Shown here: piece by piece, positions 54,452 through 63,262 of the stretch
Layout: the number at the start of each line of letters is the position of its first letter
How positions within the stretch are numbered: position 1 is the stretch's first letter
DNA from: Planctomycetaceae bacterium
GTDB taxonomy: Bacteria; Planctomycetota; Planctomycetia; Pirellulales; UBA7805
Assembly: GCA_902630355.1 (NCBI GenBank)
Contig: CACOUL010000004.1
Span: 60,823 to 124,822 of the forward strand
DNA length: 64,000 bases
Reading direction: 5' to 3'
Notes under the pieces: model-generated
The model's database searches: none
What the model was told of the DNA's origin: nothing
Seen by the model: the letters and a program-made list of their open reading frames with translations, nothing else
Program-made: the position numbers and the translations under genes

Positions 54452-54814
54452 CTATTTTTTCTGGTCGACCCGACGTTCTTTCAGTCGCACTGCCTTGCCC
54501 ACGCGGTCGCGGAGAAAATAAAGTTTGGCGCGTCTCACGACACCCTTGCGTTTCACTTCCACTTTTGCAATCCGCGGAGAATTCGCCGGGAATTTACGTT
54601 CGACTCCCTCGCCGCCAACAACGCGCCTCACGGTAAACATCTCCCGGGTACCGGAACCGTTGATCGCAATCACCGTACCATTGAAGATTTGAATGCGCTC
54701 CTTGTCGCCTTCCATAATCCGCGTGTGCACATCGACCGTATCGCCGACTTCGAACTCCAGCGGTTCTCCTTTGAGACTTTGCTTCTCAACCAAGTCTAAA
54801 ATTTGCTGACTCAT
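54452..54814 (-). CDS. rplS: 50S ribosomal protein L19
   Basis: The 120-residue L19 protein lies at the 30S-50S interface. It has FEVGDTVDVHTRIMEGDKERIQIF, the VRRVVGGEGVERKFP loop and the basic KRKGVVRRAKLYFLRDRVGKAVRLKER tail. Length and motifs are normal. It lies 51 bases downstream of trmD; that gap contains a tandem 13-base repeat. Confidence 0.97.
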   Translation of the reverse strand: MSQQILDLVEKQSLKGEPLEFEVGDTVDVHTRIMEGDKERIQIFNGTVIAINGSGTREMFTVRRVVGGEGVERKFPANSPRIAKVEVKRKGVVRRAKLYFLRDRVGKAVRLKERRVDQKK

Positions 54815-54835
54815 GGGATTCTTCCTTCGCCGCTA

Positions 54836-54861
54836 TGTTTCTTACCTGTGTTTCTTACCTG
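54836..54861. repeat. Tandem 13-base repeat between trmD and rplS
   Basis: TGTTTCTTACCTG occurs twice in a row, followed by a weaker third copy (TACTCTATAACCTG). On the mRNA strand it is a purine-rich CAGGTAAGAAACA repeat in the 5' side of rplS. Confidence 0.6.
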
Positions 54862-54865
54862 TACT

Positions 54866-55582
54866 CTATAACCTGTGCTTTACAGCCTGCTCTTCGCCTT
54901 CAATTAAATCGGCACGTCGCTGACGCGTGCGATCCAAACTCTCTTGTTTCCGCCAACGAGCAATCTCTTCATGATTGCCGCTCAACAACACCTCCGGTAC
55001 GCTAAGGCCACGGTAACTTCTCGGCCGGGTGTATTGTGAAAACTCGATTCGATGACGATTCTCTCCGGAGAACGAATCGCATTCCGAACTTTCGGCATCT
55101 CCCAAAACTCCCGGCACAAGGCGAATCAGGGCATCGATCAAAACCATCGCTCCGACTTCACCACCATTGACGACGTAATCGCCAATCGAGATTTCATCCG
55201 GGCGTAAAATTTTTCTCACTCGCTCGTCGAATCCCTCATAGCGCCCGCAAAGTAATGTAAATTGGGGTTTTTCCGCCAACGATTCCACAATTGCTTGATC
55301 GAGTCGACGTCCTTGCGGCGTGAGCATGACGAGGTGGCTCGGCGTGGTCTGCATCGACCGCACCTCCTCCACCGCTTCCACAACCGGCTCAGCCTTCAGC
55401 ACCATCCCCGGTCCACCACCGAAGGGTCGATCGTCGACCGCGTGATGCGGCCCACTCGCCCAATCTCGCAAGTTGTGCAAATGCACTTTCACGAGTTCCG
55501 CATCAATGGCGCGACGGAGCAGACTCTGCCCCAGATAGCCCGGAAACATTTCCGGGAAAAGGGTCAGCACATCGAACCGCAT
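54866..55582 (-). CDS. trmD: tRNA (guanine-N1)-methyltransferase
   Basis: TrmD methylates G37 of tRNAs next to the anticodon, preventing frameshifts. The 238-residue protein has FDVLTLFPEMFPGYL at the start, the knot motifs LLCGRYEGFDERV and EISIGDYVVNGGEVGAMVLIDA, and the C-terminal YTRPRSYRGLSVPEVLLSGNH. This is the full order of the family. It starts six bases after rpsP. rimM, usually between these two genes, is missing. Confidence 0.97.
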   Translation of the reverse strand: MRFDVLTLFPEMFPGYLGQSLLRRAIDAELVKVHLHNLRDWASGPHHAVDDRPFGGGPGMVLKAEPVVEAVEEVRSMQTTPSHLVMLTPQGRRLDQAIVESLAEKPQFTLLCGRYEGFDERVRKILRPDEISIGDYVVNGGEVGAMVLIDALIRLVPGVLGDAESSECDSFSGENRHRIEFSQYTRPRSYRGLSVPEVLLSGNHEEIARWRKQESLDRTRQRRADLIEGEEQAVKHRL

Positions 55583-55588
55583 GATAGG

Positions 55589-56164
55589 TCACTCGCTTTT
55601 GTCTTCTTCGCCAGCTTCGTTTTCCGCCCCGGCTTTTTCCTCATCGGCAGCCGCGGCTTCTGACTCCGCCGCTTCGCCCTCGGTCGGTTCGGCTTCGGTC
55701 GCCCCCGTCTCGGCGACAACCTCTTCGCTTGCCGCGTTGCTGACTGCACTCGCTGTTTCGGTTGAGGCGTCCGCCTCTTTCACCTCACCAGATTCACCCG
55801 CCTCGGCTGGTTCCGTTGGCTCTTCGCTCGGCACGTAGGCCGGCGCGCCCTGATCCGGGATCACCCGCGGACCGGATCGCTTACTCAGCGCCTCCTCGCG
55901 GGCAGCCACATGGGTTCCTTCCGGTCCATATTTGCGGAAAAGCACACTGACTTTATCGCTCATCTGGGCGCCCACTCCCAACCAGTAGGAAAACCGATCG
56001 TGATTCAACTCCGCTCGAGCATCGGTTTCTGGAATCATCGGATCGTAGGTGCCCAACTCCTCAAGCACCCGACCATCGCGGGGCGACCGGCTATCCACGG
56101 CACAAATACGGAAAAAGGGCCGATGCTTCCGCCCCAGTTTTTTCATACGAATTCTAACTGCCAC
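55589..56164 (-). CDS. rpsP: 30S ribosomal protein S16 with long acidic C-terminal extension
   Basis: Residues 1-85 are a normal S16: VRIRMKKLGRKHRPFFRI and GTYDPM are present. The protein continues to 191 residues, twice the usual 80-90. The added region (about 90-191) is rich in Glu, Ala, Ser and Thr, with few aromatic residues, so it is probably disordered and strongly negative. No frame break is visible: the extension is in frame and uses the same codon style. It lies between ffh and trmD. Confidence 0.93.
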   Translation of the reverse strand: MAVRIRMKKLGRKHRPFFRICAVDSRSPRDGRVLEELGTYDPMIPETDARAELNHDRFSYWLGVGAQMSDKVSVLFRKYGPEGTHVAAREEALSKRSGPRVIPDQGAPAYVPSEEPTEPAEAGESGEVKEADASTETASAVSNAASEEVVAETGATEAEPTEGEAAESEAAAADEEKAGAENEAGEEDKSE

Positions 56165-56312
56165 TACGTTCTCCTCACCTGCGTCTTATACCTCGTCGAA
56201 TCGAGACTCGTTATTGTGGCGTTTTTAGGGAAGCGATGTCAGCCCTCCCCACCCTTTTTTTGCGGTGATTCCCTCCTGAGCAACCAATGCCCATTTCACG
56301 GGACGCCGGCCT

Positions 56313-57797
56313 CTACTGGGGACCTCCTCGCGAAGCCCGCTTCTTACGGCGCGCCTCTTTTTCCCGCTGTTTTTTCAGTTTTTGCCGCTCTTTATTGGTC
56401 AATCGCTTTCCGGTCCCCTGCTTGGTCTTCGCCAACTTGCCACCCGGATTTGCCATGGCCTGGGCCTGCATCTCTTTTGCCATCTTCATCCGCTCTCGCA
56501 TGCCTTTGCCAGCCATTTGCTTCATCATTCCGGCCATGCTGTCGAATTGTTTGACCAGATCGTTGACCTCGCCGGCTCCGACACCGGCTCCCGCTGCAAT
56601 CCGGCGACGGCGTTCCGGGTCGATAACCTTGATCGGATTGCGGCGTTCTTCGGGCGTCATCGAGTCGATGATGCCGAAAAGTCGTTTCATGTCCTGCTCG
56701 ACATCGGCCCCCTCCATCATGTCCGCCATGCCCCCGTCCATGCCGAGCATTCCCATCACTTTGCCCATCGGGCCGAGACGCGTGACCTGAGACAGTTGTT
56801 TGCGGAAATCGTCGAGTGTGAACTCCCCCTTCCGCAAGCGCTCTTCCTGACGCTCCATTTCCTCCTGGTCGAATTTCTTCTGCGCCTGCTCGACCAACGA
56901 AAGCACATCGCCCATCCCCAATATCCGTCCGGCCAAGCGATCGGGATGAAACTCCTCGAGCCCATCGATGTGTTCTCCCGTTCCGATAAACTTGATCGGC
57001 ACCCCGGTCACGTGCTTTACAGACAGTGCCGCACCACCGCGAGCATCGCCATCCAGTTTGGTCATGATGCAGCCGTCAAGTTCCAGCGCATCATTGAACC
57101 CCTTGGCACTTTTGACGGCGTCTTGACCGGTCATCCCATCGACGACCAGATAGACCTGATCGGGCTGCGCCTTGCGGTCAATCGCGGACAACTCCGCCAT
57201 CAATTCTTCATCAATCGCAAGGCGACCCGCTGTGTCAAGAATCAGGACGTCCACTCCCTCCCGCTTCGCTTCACTCTGCGCTGCTTGGCAGACCGCCACG
57301 GGGTCGGTCATTTCCCGCTGTGAAAAAACGGGGACACCAATCTGTTCACCGAGGATGTGCAATTGGTCGATTGCCGCTGGGCGCTGTAAGTCGGCCGCAC
57401 ACAACATCGGTTTCTTGCCAAGTTCAAGAATCCGCTGAGCAAGTTTTGCGCATGAGGTCGTCTTACCGGAACCTTGCAGTCCGCAAAGCATGAACGTGGT
57501 TACATCACTACGCAGGTGAAGGTCGTGATCGACCGGCCCCATCAATTCGATCAGTTCCTGATTGACGATACCGACGAGTTGCTGGCTCGGGTCGAGGCTT
57601 TTTAGAACCTTCTCCCCGACCGCCTGCTCGGTGACCCGTTCCATGAAGTCCCGCACGACGGAAAAACTGACATCTGCTTCGAGCAGTGCGGCGCGGACAT
57701 CCTCCAGTCCTTCGCGCATGTTCGCTTCGGTAAGCTTTCCGCGACCGCGGAGCGACCGCAACGCGCCGGATAAATTTTCCTGAAGTGCGTCAAACAT
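56313..57797 (-). CDS. ffh: Signal recognition particle protein Ffh (SRP54)
   Basis: Ffh binds signal sequences and 4.5S RNA and targets ribosomes to the membrane with FtsY. The 494-residue protein has the helical N domain (1-90) and the GTPase G domain with [15 protein letters not shown] and [25 protein letters not shown] and the [14 protein letters not shown] closing motif follow. The methionine-rich M domain has [21 protein letters not shown]. The tail is basic ([10 protein letters not shown]). It heads the operon with rpsP 148 bases downstream. No 4.5S RNA gene was recognised nearby. Confidence 0.97.
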   Translation of the reverse strand: MFDALQENLSGALRSLRGRGKLTEANMREGLEDVRAALLEADVSFSVVRDFMERVTEQAVGEKVLKSLDPSQQLVGIVNQELIELMGPVDHDLHLRSDVTTFMLCGLQGSGKTTSCAKLAQRILELGKKPMLCAADLQRPAAIDQLHILGEQIGVPVFSQREMTDPVAVCQAAQSEAKREGVDVLILDTAGRLAIDEELMAELSAIDRKAQPDQVYLVVDGMTGQDAVKSAKGFNDALELDGCIMTKLDGDARGGAALSVKHVTGVPIKFIGTGEHIDGLEEFHPDRLAGRILGMGDVLSLVEQAQKKFDQEEMERQEERLRKGEFTLDDFRKQLSQVTRLGPMGKVMGMLGMDGGMADMMEGADVEQDMKRLFGIIDSMTPEERRNPIKVIDPERRRRIAAGAGVGAGEVNDLVKQFDSMAGMMKQMAGKGMRERMKMAKEMQAQAMANPGGKLAKTKQGTGKRLTNKERQKLKKQREKEARRKKRASRGGPQ

Positions 57798-57984
57798 GAC
57801 TCAATGATGCGAAAGGCGAGGTGAGACGTATGCCAATGAAAATATAAGCCGAAGGGCAAAGTATGTCGCACCAAGAAGAAACCGCTGCGACCCCCAAGAG
57901 TCTACCGCATCGAGCGGGCGATTGGCAATCGGCAGCCACTTCCCGTGATGCCACTCGTTCTTTGCCGACCGCTTTATGCCGACG

Positions 57985-60900
57985 CTAACGGAACAACTCC
58001 TCGAGTCCCTTCTGCAGCCCGCGTTCGATCGCGTCGTTAAGAACCCCCCCGGCGGCGCCCTGCAACATCTGCTTGCTCAACTGTGCAATCGCCTTGCCAT
58101 CGAGTTTCGGGTTTTGAACCGTGCCCCGAATAGGAACCTTGAGGGTTTGGCCCGCCAGGCTGCGGAGGACCGGGTCGCGCTGAACCCATTTTTCACGGAT
58201 GGGAATTTCCGCTACAAGATCCAGGGTCTGATCTAATCCGACGGACCCGCTTGTCCTCACCACCACATCACCCACTTCGATTTTAAAATTTTGATGCTCC
58301 ACTCTGCCGCGCACCATGCGAAACGGAATTTCTTGGGGATCGATCTTCAAAACAGGTTCATTGGTAGTCGGCCGCCGATTGATCAATGCATCGACTTGCG
58401 ACGCAATGTTGGCAATCTCGCGAGTTACCGGTCCGGGCCGGATATTTGCTTCGTGAATAGTGAACGTTCCCTCCAGAGTCCCGGCCCGAGGTGTCTCGAT
58501 CGGAATCACCGACCGGTTCAATTGAAGCGAAAACTGCCCCTCTGCGCGCGTTGCATCGGCCATAACCGGAGCCAGATACTGTAGCCAATCGCGACATAGT
58601 TCCTCGGTGATCAACGCCCTGGAAATTTGTGTGGCCTGACTCAGCAGGAGCACCGGGGGTCCGCTATCAAAGCGTACGAAAGGCACAGTGCGAAGTTGCC
58701 CTCCACCGAAGGAAATGTCGATCGGCGAACCGCGGACGATGCCCTTGGTCAACTCCGCTCGAAAATCTCCTCCGCTCCCGCGCAAACCAATCACCTGAAA
58801 AAAGTCCCAGGAAAGTCCGGCTCCCGCTTCGATGCCCTCCCACCAGGCCCCATCAGCCCCGGAAGCCTCAGGGCGATCGAAGGCAAGAGGTCCGCGATAG
58901 AAAAATGGACGTTTCCCCTTGCCTACGATCGCTAGCTGATCGTCGAAACCGCGGCCTTCAAGCATGCGGGTCACCGCCGCCAAATCATATGAGAGTTCCC
59001 CCTTCAAATCGGCGAGTGGCTGCCCAGCAAGGCCCGTGAGGGTCCCCGTACACTGGCTCACCCCGAGGGCTTGCGATCCCGCTGCCAACTGTTCTATGCG
59101 AATTTGGTCTTGCCGAGTGTCGTAAACGAGGCGTCCGTTCAACGAAAGTTCCTGATCCTGCCAGACGGGAGTGAGACTCGTAGGCTGCACGGTTGCAGTT
59201 GCTCCCCGATCCACCATGCGACCGTTCGACTGCTGCAACTTCTGCAATGAAAACTGTCGGATTGCAAGATGTGGTGTGAGCGAGATTTTCTGCGATTCGG
59301 TTTGAAATTCAAATTTCCCCTCGGCGCGGCCCGTCACCGAAAAGTCCGCGGCCCCACCGCGGTTCAAAAGCAGTGGTGTTAATGCGGCGAGGTCTCCGCG
59401 GAGAAAGAGGGTGCCATCCGCAACGGGCAAACGCTGTTGCTGTATCGATACATCACCGCCGTCAGGGATTTGAATATTCATCTTCTCGGTCCAGGCCGCA
59501 AACGCCGGTGCGCGGATGCCAATCGCCAAATCGGTAAACTCGCCGCCCACCTGCTTCCATCCTCCGCGGCCTGTAAGCGTGAGATCCGGCTGTTTGAGTA
59601 CACCTGACTCGAGCGGCAGCTTGAGATTTTTGATCTTCATCTCCCCGCGATCGAGTTGGATTTCGGCGAGGGAAAACCGACCCTGTAATTCCGCATTGAA
59701 CGTTCCCTCCGGAGGACCTGCGGAAAATACTTGCTGAAGTGATGCCCGATCATGCCAGGAAGCAAGATCGCCACCGGCGCGAATTTCCAATGGCAGCCCG
59801 GTCAACAGATGTGCCAGGGTTACGGGCGAGGCAAGTTTCACTTCCGCGTGATCCTGTGCAGAGTTGACGCGGAGGAGAGCCTCGCGCAGGGCAACGAGTT
59901 TATTTCCCTTCATACCCGCCTGCCCTTGGAGCCTTAAGGTCATCCGCGGCTCGGAAAATTCTTTTCCCTCGGCCAATCGCAGATCAAACGCTTCGATGAT
60001 TCCTTGCCCGTCGACATCGACGCGACCCGAATCCTTGCGCGTCAGGTCGATGCTCGCCTGCATGCGGCCGGCCAATTCCATTCCATCGAAATCGACGAGG
60101 GGCTGGATATCCCTCGCCAACTCGGTCAGGTCCGCTTGGAAAGCAAGCGTGGCTGCCCGGGGCGACCCGGTCGCCTGAAGCGCAAGATGGTCGCTGCGAC
60201 AGACGGCGTTACCTCGCCAATGACCATTGCCTGTCTCCTGAAGGTTTAACTGCATGGCAATCGGTCGTTTCCAGCGGAGCGGGCGACCGTCGGCGATGGC
60301 CGCCAGTTCTGAAGCGGTGACGTCGGCTTGCCAACGCCTCCCGTTCTCCACTGCGGCGAGATCCACTGAGAATTCAAGTTGACCCGATCGGATTTTTGTC
60401 CCCTGACGCAGACGTAAGGCAACCGGGAGTTGGGCGGCGATCCGTGCAAGATCGACGCTGCCTCGCGCTTGCACTGCCTCAAATCGAAGAGGCAGCCTTT
60501 CCGTCTCCTCGCCACTCGGTTGCAATTCGCGATGGCAGAGTGCCGTCAGATCAAACTCGGCAAGATCCGAACCGAACCGCAATCGATCGACCTTCAGAGT
60601 GGTCCCCTGCTGAGTCGCTCGGACTTCAAGGTTTCCCTGCTGCATGGCCAGCGTCTCTCCGGAGAGAACCCCTGGCGATTGAAAGGCGCACTCGTGTCCC
60701 ATCAGTTTAATCTCTGCACGCGCGGTATCCTGTTGCCAGTCGAGGGTCGCGATCGACGTAAGCCGGCCGCGGAGCTGCGCCTCCGGCAGCAGTTGATGCA
60801 GGACCGGTGCAATCGAATCCATCTGGACGCCAGTGGTTTCCCACGTCAGTTCACCCGTTGGCGAGTCTCCCGCACCGGCGGGAGCAAAACGAAGCACCGC

Positions 60901-61539
60901 GGAAATCTGGCCAGGTGTGTCGGCGGCCTGCGTTGAAGCGATCGTTGCCGATGTTTCCACAGCAAGGGGTAACACCTCGCCGGGACGGATTTGCGCCACG
61001 AGGTTCCATTGACTCAGCCTCCCGGTTTGTCGCTCAGCGCCATAAATGTCGACCGTTCCCTGCTGCAACTCGATCGTGATCGCGGGTACCGAACCGCCCG
61101 CGTCCGACTCGGAGAGCAGCGGCGCGAGCGCCCGCTCCCAATTCGTACCCCGATCATCGGCAACCAGATCAATGTGTGGATTAGCGATCGTGAGCGTCGC
61201 GCCGTCGATGCCTTCAAAAAGTAATTCCAGCAGCGTCCGATCCAATGTGATTTCCGCATCGCTCAGCAGGGGGGCATCCTCTCGACTCATCACATCAACA
61301 TCCCTCAGTTCGACGGTTGAAAACCAGCCGAGCGATGCTTTACCGATCGTACAGGTCCCTTGGAACTGCGGGGCAATCCAGGAGGCGAGTTGTTGTCGCA
61401 ACGACGTTTCGACAAGAATCCAGGGGCCCGCCAACACCAGCACGAGGGGAAGACCGAGCAGGAGAGAGAGGCAGACTACTTTCAGTCTGGGACGGGCGCG
61501 AAAGGGAGCCCGAAGGGAATGCCATATCGATCTCGCCAT
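57985..61539 (-). CDS. Giant AsmA/TamB-like envelope protein
   Basis: The 1184-residue product has one N-terminal transmembrane helix (about 20-42) and a very long periplasmic part rich in beta-strands. This matches AsmA-like and DUF3971-type proteins that bridge membranes and move phospholipids or help outer membrane assembly. Near the C-terminus (about 1020-1150) an AsmA-like segment with RSVIPIETPRAGTLEGTFTIHEANI and PIRGTVQNPKLDGKAIA fits the family. I start at the ATG at 61539 with GAGG a few bases upstream; the ATG at 61566 is possible. It is the largest minus-strand gene in the window. Function by analogy only. Confidence 0.8.
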   Translation of the reverse strand: MARSIWHSLRAPFRARPRLKVVCLSLLLGLPLVLVLAGPWILVETSLRQQLASWIAPQFQGTCTIGKASLGWFSTVELRDVDVMSREDAPLLSDAEITLDRTLLELLFEGIDGATLTIANPHIDLVADDRGTNWERALAPLLSESDAGGSVPAITIELQQGTVDIYGAERQTGRLSQWNLVAQIRPGEVLPLAVETSATIASTQAADTPGQISAVLRFAPAGAGDSPTGELTWETTGVQMDSIAPVLHQLLPEAQLRGRLTSIATLDWQQDTARAEIKLMGHECAFQSPGVLSGETLAMQQGNLEVRATQQGTTLKVDRLRFGSDLAEFDLTALCHRELQPSGEETERLPLRFEAVQARGSVDLARIAAQLPVALRLRQGTKIRSGQLEFSVDLAAVENGRRWQADVTASELAAIADGRPLRWKRPIAMQLNLQETGNGHWRGNAVCRSDHLALQATGSPRAATLAFQADLTELARDIQPLVDFDGMELAGRMQASIDLTRKDSGRVDVDGQGIIEAFDLRLAEGKEFSEPRMTLRLQGQAGMKGNKLVALREALLRVNSAQDHAEVKLASPVTLAHLLTGLPLEIRAGGDLASWHDRASLQQVFSAGPPEGTFNAELQGRFSLAEIQLDRGEMKIKNLKLPLESGVLKQPDLTLTGRGGWKQVGGEFTDLAIGIRAPAFAAWTEKMNIQIPDGGDVSIQQQRLPVADGTLFLRGDLAALTPLLLNRGGAADFSVTGRAEGKFEFQTESQKISLTPHLAIRQFSLQKLQQSNGRMVDRGATATVQPTSLTPVWQDQELSLNGRLVYDTRQDQIRIEQLAAGSQALGVSQCTGTLTGLAGQPLADLKGELSYDLAAVTRMLEGRGFDDQLAIVGKGKRPFFYRGPLAFDRPEASGADGAWWEGIEAGAGLSWDFFQVIGLRGSGGDFRAELTKGIVRGSPIDISFGGGQLRTVPFVRFDSGPPVLLLSQATQISRALITEELCRDWLQYLAPVMADATRAEGQFSLQLNRSVIPIETPRAGTLEGTFTIHEANIRPGPVTREIANIASQVDALINRRPTTNEPVLKIDPQEIPFRMVRGRVEHQNFKIEVGDVVVRTSGSVGLDQTLDLVAEIPIREKWVQRDPVLRSLAGQTLKVPIRGTVQNPKLDGKAIAQLSKQMLQGAAGGVLNDAIERGLQKGLEELFR

Positions 61540-61737
61540 GAAGGCCTCGCTGTTGCAATGCGGCACGCGCGACGTATCTCCCCTGAGAGTTCGTCGCTGT
61601 CTCGCATTTTACCGCGACGATGCACCGGGAAACATACGAAGATTGGGAAAACGGGCAAGGTCGCAGCATTTCAACCATTTCTGCCTGCCGCAAAGTGCTA
61701 GCAGGGGCGGTCGACGGCGACGGGGAAGGAACTCAAG

Positions 61738-61808
61738 CTACCCGGCCTGGACTCGAACCAGGAATGGCGGAACCAAAATCCGCAGTGTTACCATTACACC
61801 ACCGGGCA
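61738..61808 (-). tRNA. tRNA-Gln (anticodon UUG)
   Basis: The minus strand folds into a full cloverleaf of 71 bases. The acceptor stem is TGCCCGG/CCGGGTA (one G-T pair), and the D arm is GTGT...ACAC. The anticodon stem GCGGA/TCCGC holds the loop TTTTGGT, with anticodon TTG at its centre. The T arm is CCTGG-TTCGAGT-CCAGG and the discriminator base is G. CCA is not encoded. It stands between the AsmA-like gene and rex. Confidence 0.95.
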
Positions 61809-61915
61809 ATGCGTACCATTTACCCCAGAATGTATATCCCAGCCGCTCACTTTCGGGAAGTCCGCTATCGCGAAATGGCGTGATGGGACGAACTTCCGCG
61901 CAGAGGCCTGCCAAT

Positions 61916-62614
61916 TTACGATTGCTGTTGCGCGTGCCACCGCTTGGCGACCGCAAAGGTAATTTGCTCCAATTCGCTCGCCAGATCGACCCCCACGTGA
62001 CTGACATGCTCGGGGAGATTGATCGTCATGGGTGCAAAATTGACGATTCCTTCCACCCCTGCCTCCACCAGTTGATCGACCACATTTTGTGCGGCCGCTG
62101 CCGGAACCGCCACCATACCGAGGCGAGCGCGGCATCGCTTGACGATCTTTCCCAACTGCTCGATCGGGTGGACTTCTACCCCTTCCACCTTCAAACCGGC
62201 TTTCTTGGGATCCGCATCCACTGCCGCAACAATTTGAAAACCCTGACTGGCAAACCCCTTATAGCCTAAAAGTGCCCGGCCCAGGTTGCCGATCCCAACG
62301 ATCACCACTCGCCACTCGATGTCCGTGCCCAGAATCTGACGAATCGCCTGCACCAGTTCATCCGTGCGATATCCGATTCCGGGATAACCGAACTGGCCGA
62401 AATAGGTGAGATCTTTGCGAACTTGTGCATCGGTGAAACCGAGTCGACTTCCCAATTCCCCCGAACGCACCGTTTCCTTCCCCTCGCTCAGCAATTGCTG
62501 CAGTTCACGAAGGTAGAGGCTGAGACGACTGACCACCGCCTTCGGGACCGCAGCAAAGGTCGTTTCCTCATCGGACTTGCGATTTGAATTGGCCATCTCA
62601 CTCATCCCACACAC
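61916..62614 (-). CDS. rex: Redox-sensing transcriptional repressor Rex
   Basis: Rex senses the NADH/NAD+ ratio and represses fermentation and respiration genes. The 232-residue protein has the N-terminal winged helix (VPKAVVSRLSLYLRELQQL, SGELGSRLGFTDAQVRKDLTYFGQFG). It then has the Rossmann domain with VVIVGIGNLGRALL for NADH binding. The C-terminal domain-swapped helix is present. The start at 62614 is a GTG with GAGG five bases upstream; ATGs at 62605 and 62596 are possible. No perfect Rex operator is visible in this window. Confidence 0.92.
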   Translation of the reverse strand: MCGMSEMANSNRKSDEETTFAAVPKAVVSRLSLYLRELQQLLSEGKETVRSGELGSRLGFTDAQVRKDLTYFGQFGYPGIGYRTDELVQAIRQILGTDIEWRVVIVGIGNLGRALLGYKGFASQGFQIVAAVDADPKKAGLKVEGVEVHPIEQLGKIVKRCRARLGMVAVPAAAAQNVVDQLVEAGVEGIVNFAPMTINLPEHVSHVGVDLASELEQITFAVAKRWHAQQQS

Positions 62615-63262
62615 ACAAACCTCAACGAAACCCGGGCTGACACTCTACGGCACCTTGCAAAAGATCACAACCTGATTCGTTTGCCGCCCAATCGTTACTT
62701 AACACAAGTTCTCTACAGTAAACGCTTTAATGCATCCTTCCCCTCGCATCACGCGGCCGACGACTCGCGGTCCTCCTGCCTAGTACACCAATCCGTCGCG
62801 CCAATCTGATTAGCGAAATGCCCCGCAGCGGTAGGCTGAGCAAAACCGCCGACCGGTCGATTTCCGCTCGCATCGAAACGCCCGAGAGGCAACACAACAG
62901 GCATTACCCCGCGATCCGCGAGAATCGTTATAGTCGGAAGATCGAGTCCTCATCGTCGCAAAAGTTGAGCACACAGTGACTTTTACAAACCGCGCGGACA
63001 AATAATTCTACTTTTATTTCCCAAATTAAATATCCGCTATATCTCAAGCTACCTTTTTATTGTGACGATATAAATCACCTAGATTGCCCTAGATTCACAT
63101 TCTGGGGTAATTGGTGAATATCAATCGTTTAGTAAAAGTTACCGCATAAGGACATATGCGTTTTTTGAGGTGTTTGTGAGGCAAAGGCCCTTTGGCCGCA
63201 GGATGACACGCACCAGACATTCCGTGCTACCCAGCGCACGGATCGTACCAGGAGGCAAATCC
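62615..63262. other. AT-rich intergenic region between rex and the YTV gene
   Basis: This 648-base gap separates two diverging genes. Its right half (about 63000-63180) is much more A/T-rich than the rest of the window. It contains a T-tailed hairpin at 63143-63166, a GGCC-CTTT-GGCC stem at 63186-63197, and a partial dyad GTGA/TCAC at 63062-63077. No clear -35/-10 pair was found, and no gene. The A/T-rich part is a likely promoter and leader for the YTV gene. Confidence 0.5.
63143..63166 (+). terminator. Terminator-like hairpin in the leader of the YTV gene
   Basis: CGCATA (63143-63148) and TATGCG (63155-63160) pair perfectly around the loop AGGACA, followed by six T. It lies about 97 bases before the YTV start codon on the same strand. 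It could attenuate that gene or end a small upstream RNA. Confidence 0.5.

Noticed and set aside
53989..57797. The ribosomal-protein cluster as a transferred island
   Set aside because: Base composition and codon style match the neighbours, and the order is a standard bacterial operon apart from the missing rimM.
62655..62670. TTGCAAAAGATCACAA upstream of rex as an autoregulatory Rex site
   Set aside because: It shares only the ends of the consensus and lacks the TGTGAA/TTCACA symmetry.
63060..63078. Dyad TTGTGA...TCACC as a Rex or CRP-type operator
   Set aside because: The half-sites are separated by nine bases, not the six or seven expected, and one half-site is incomplete.
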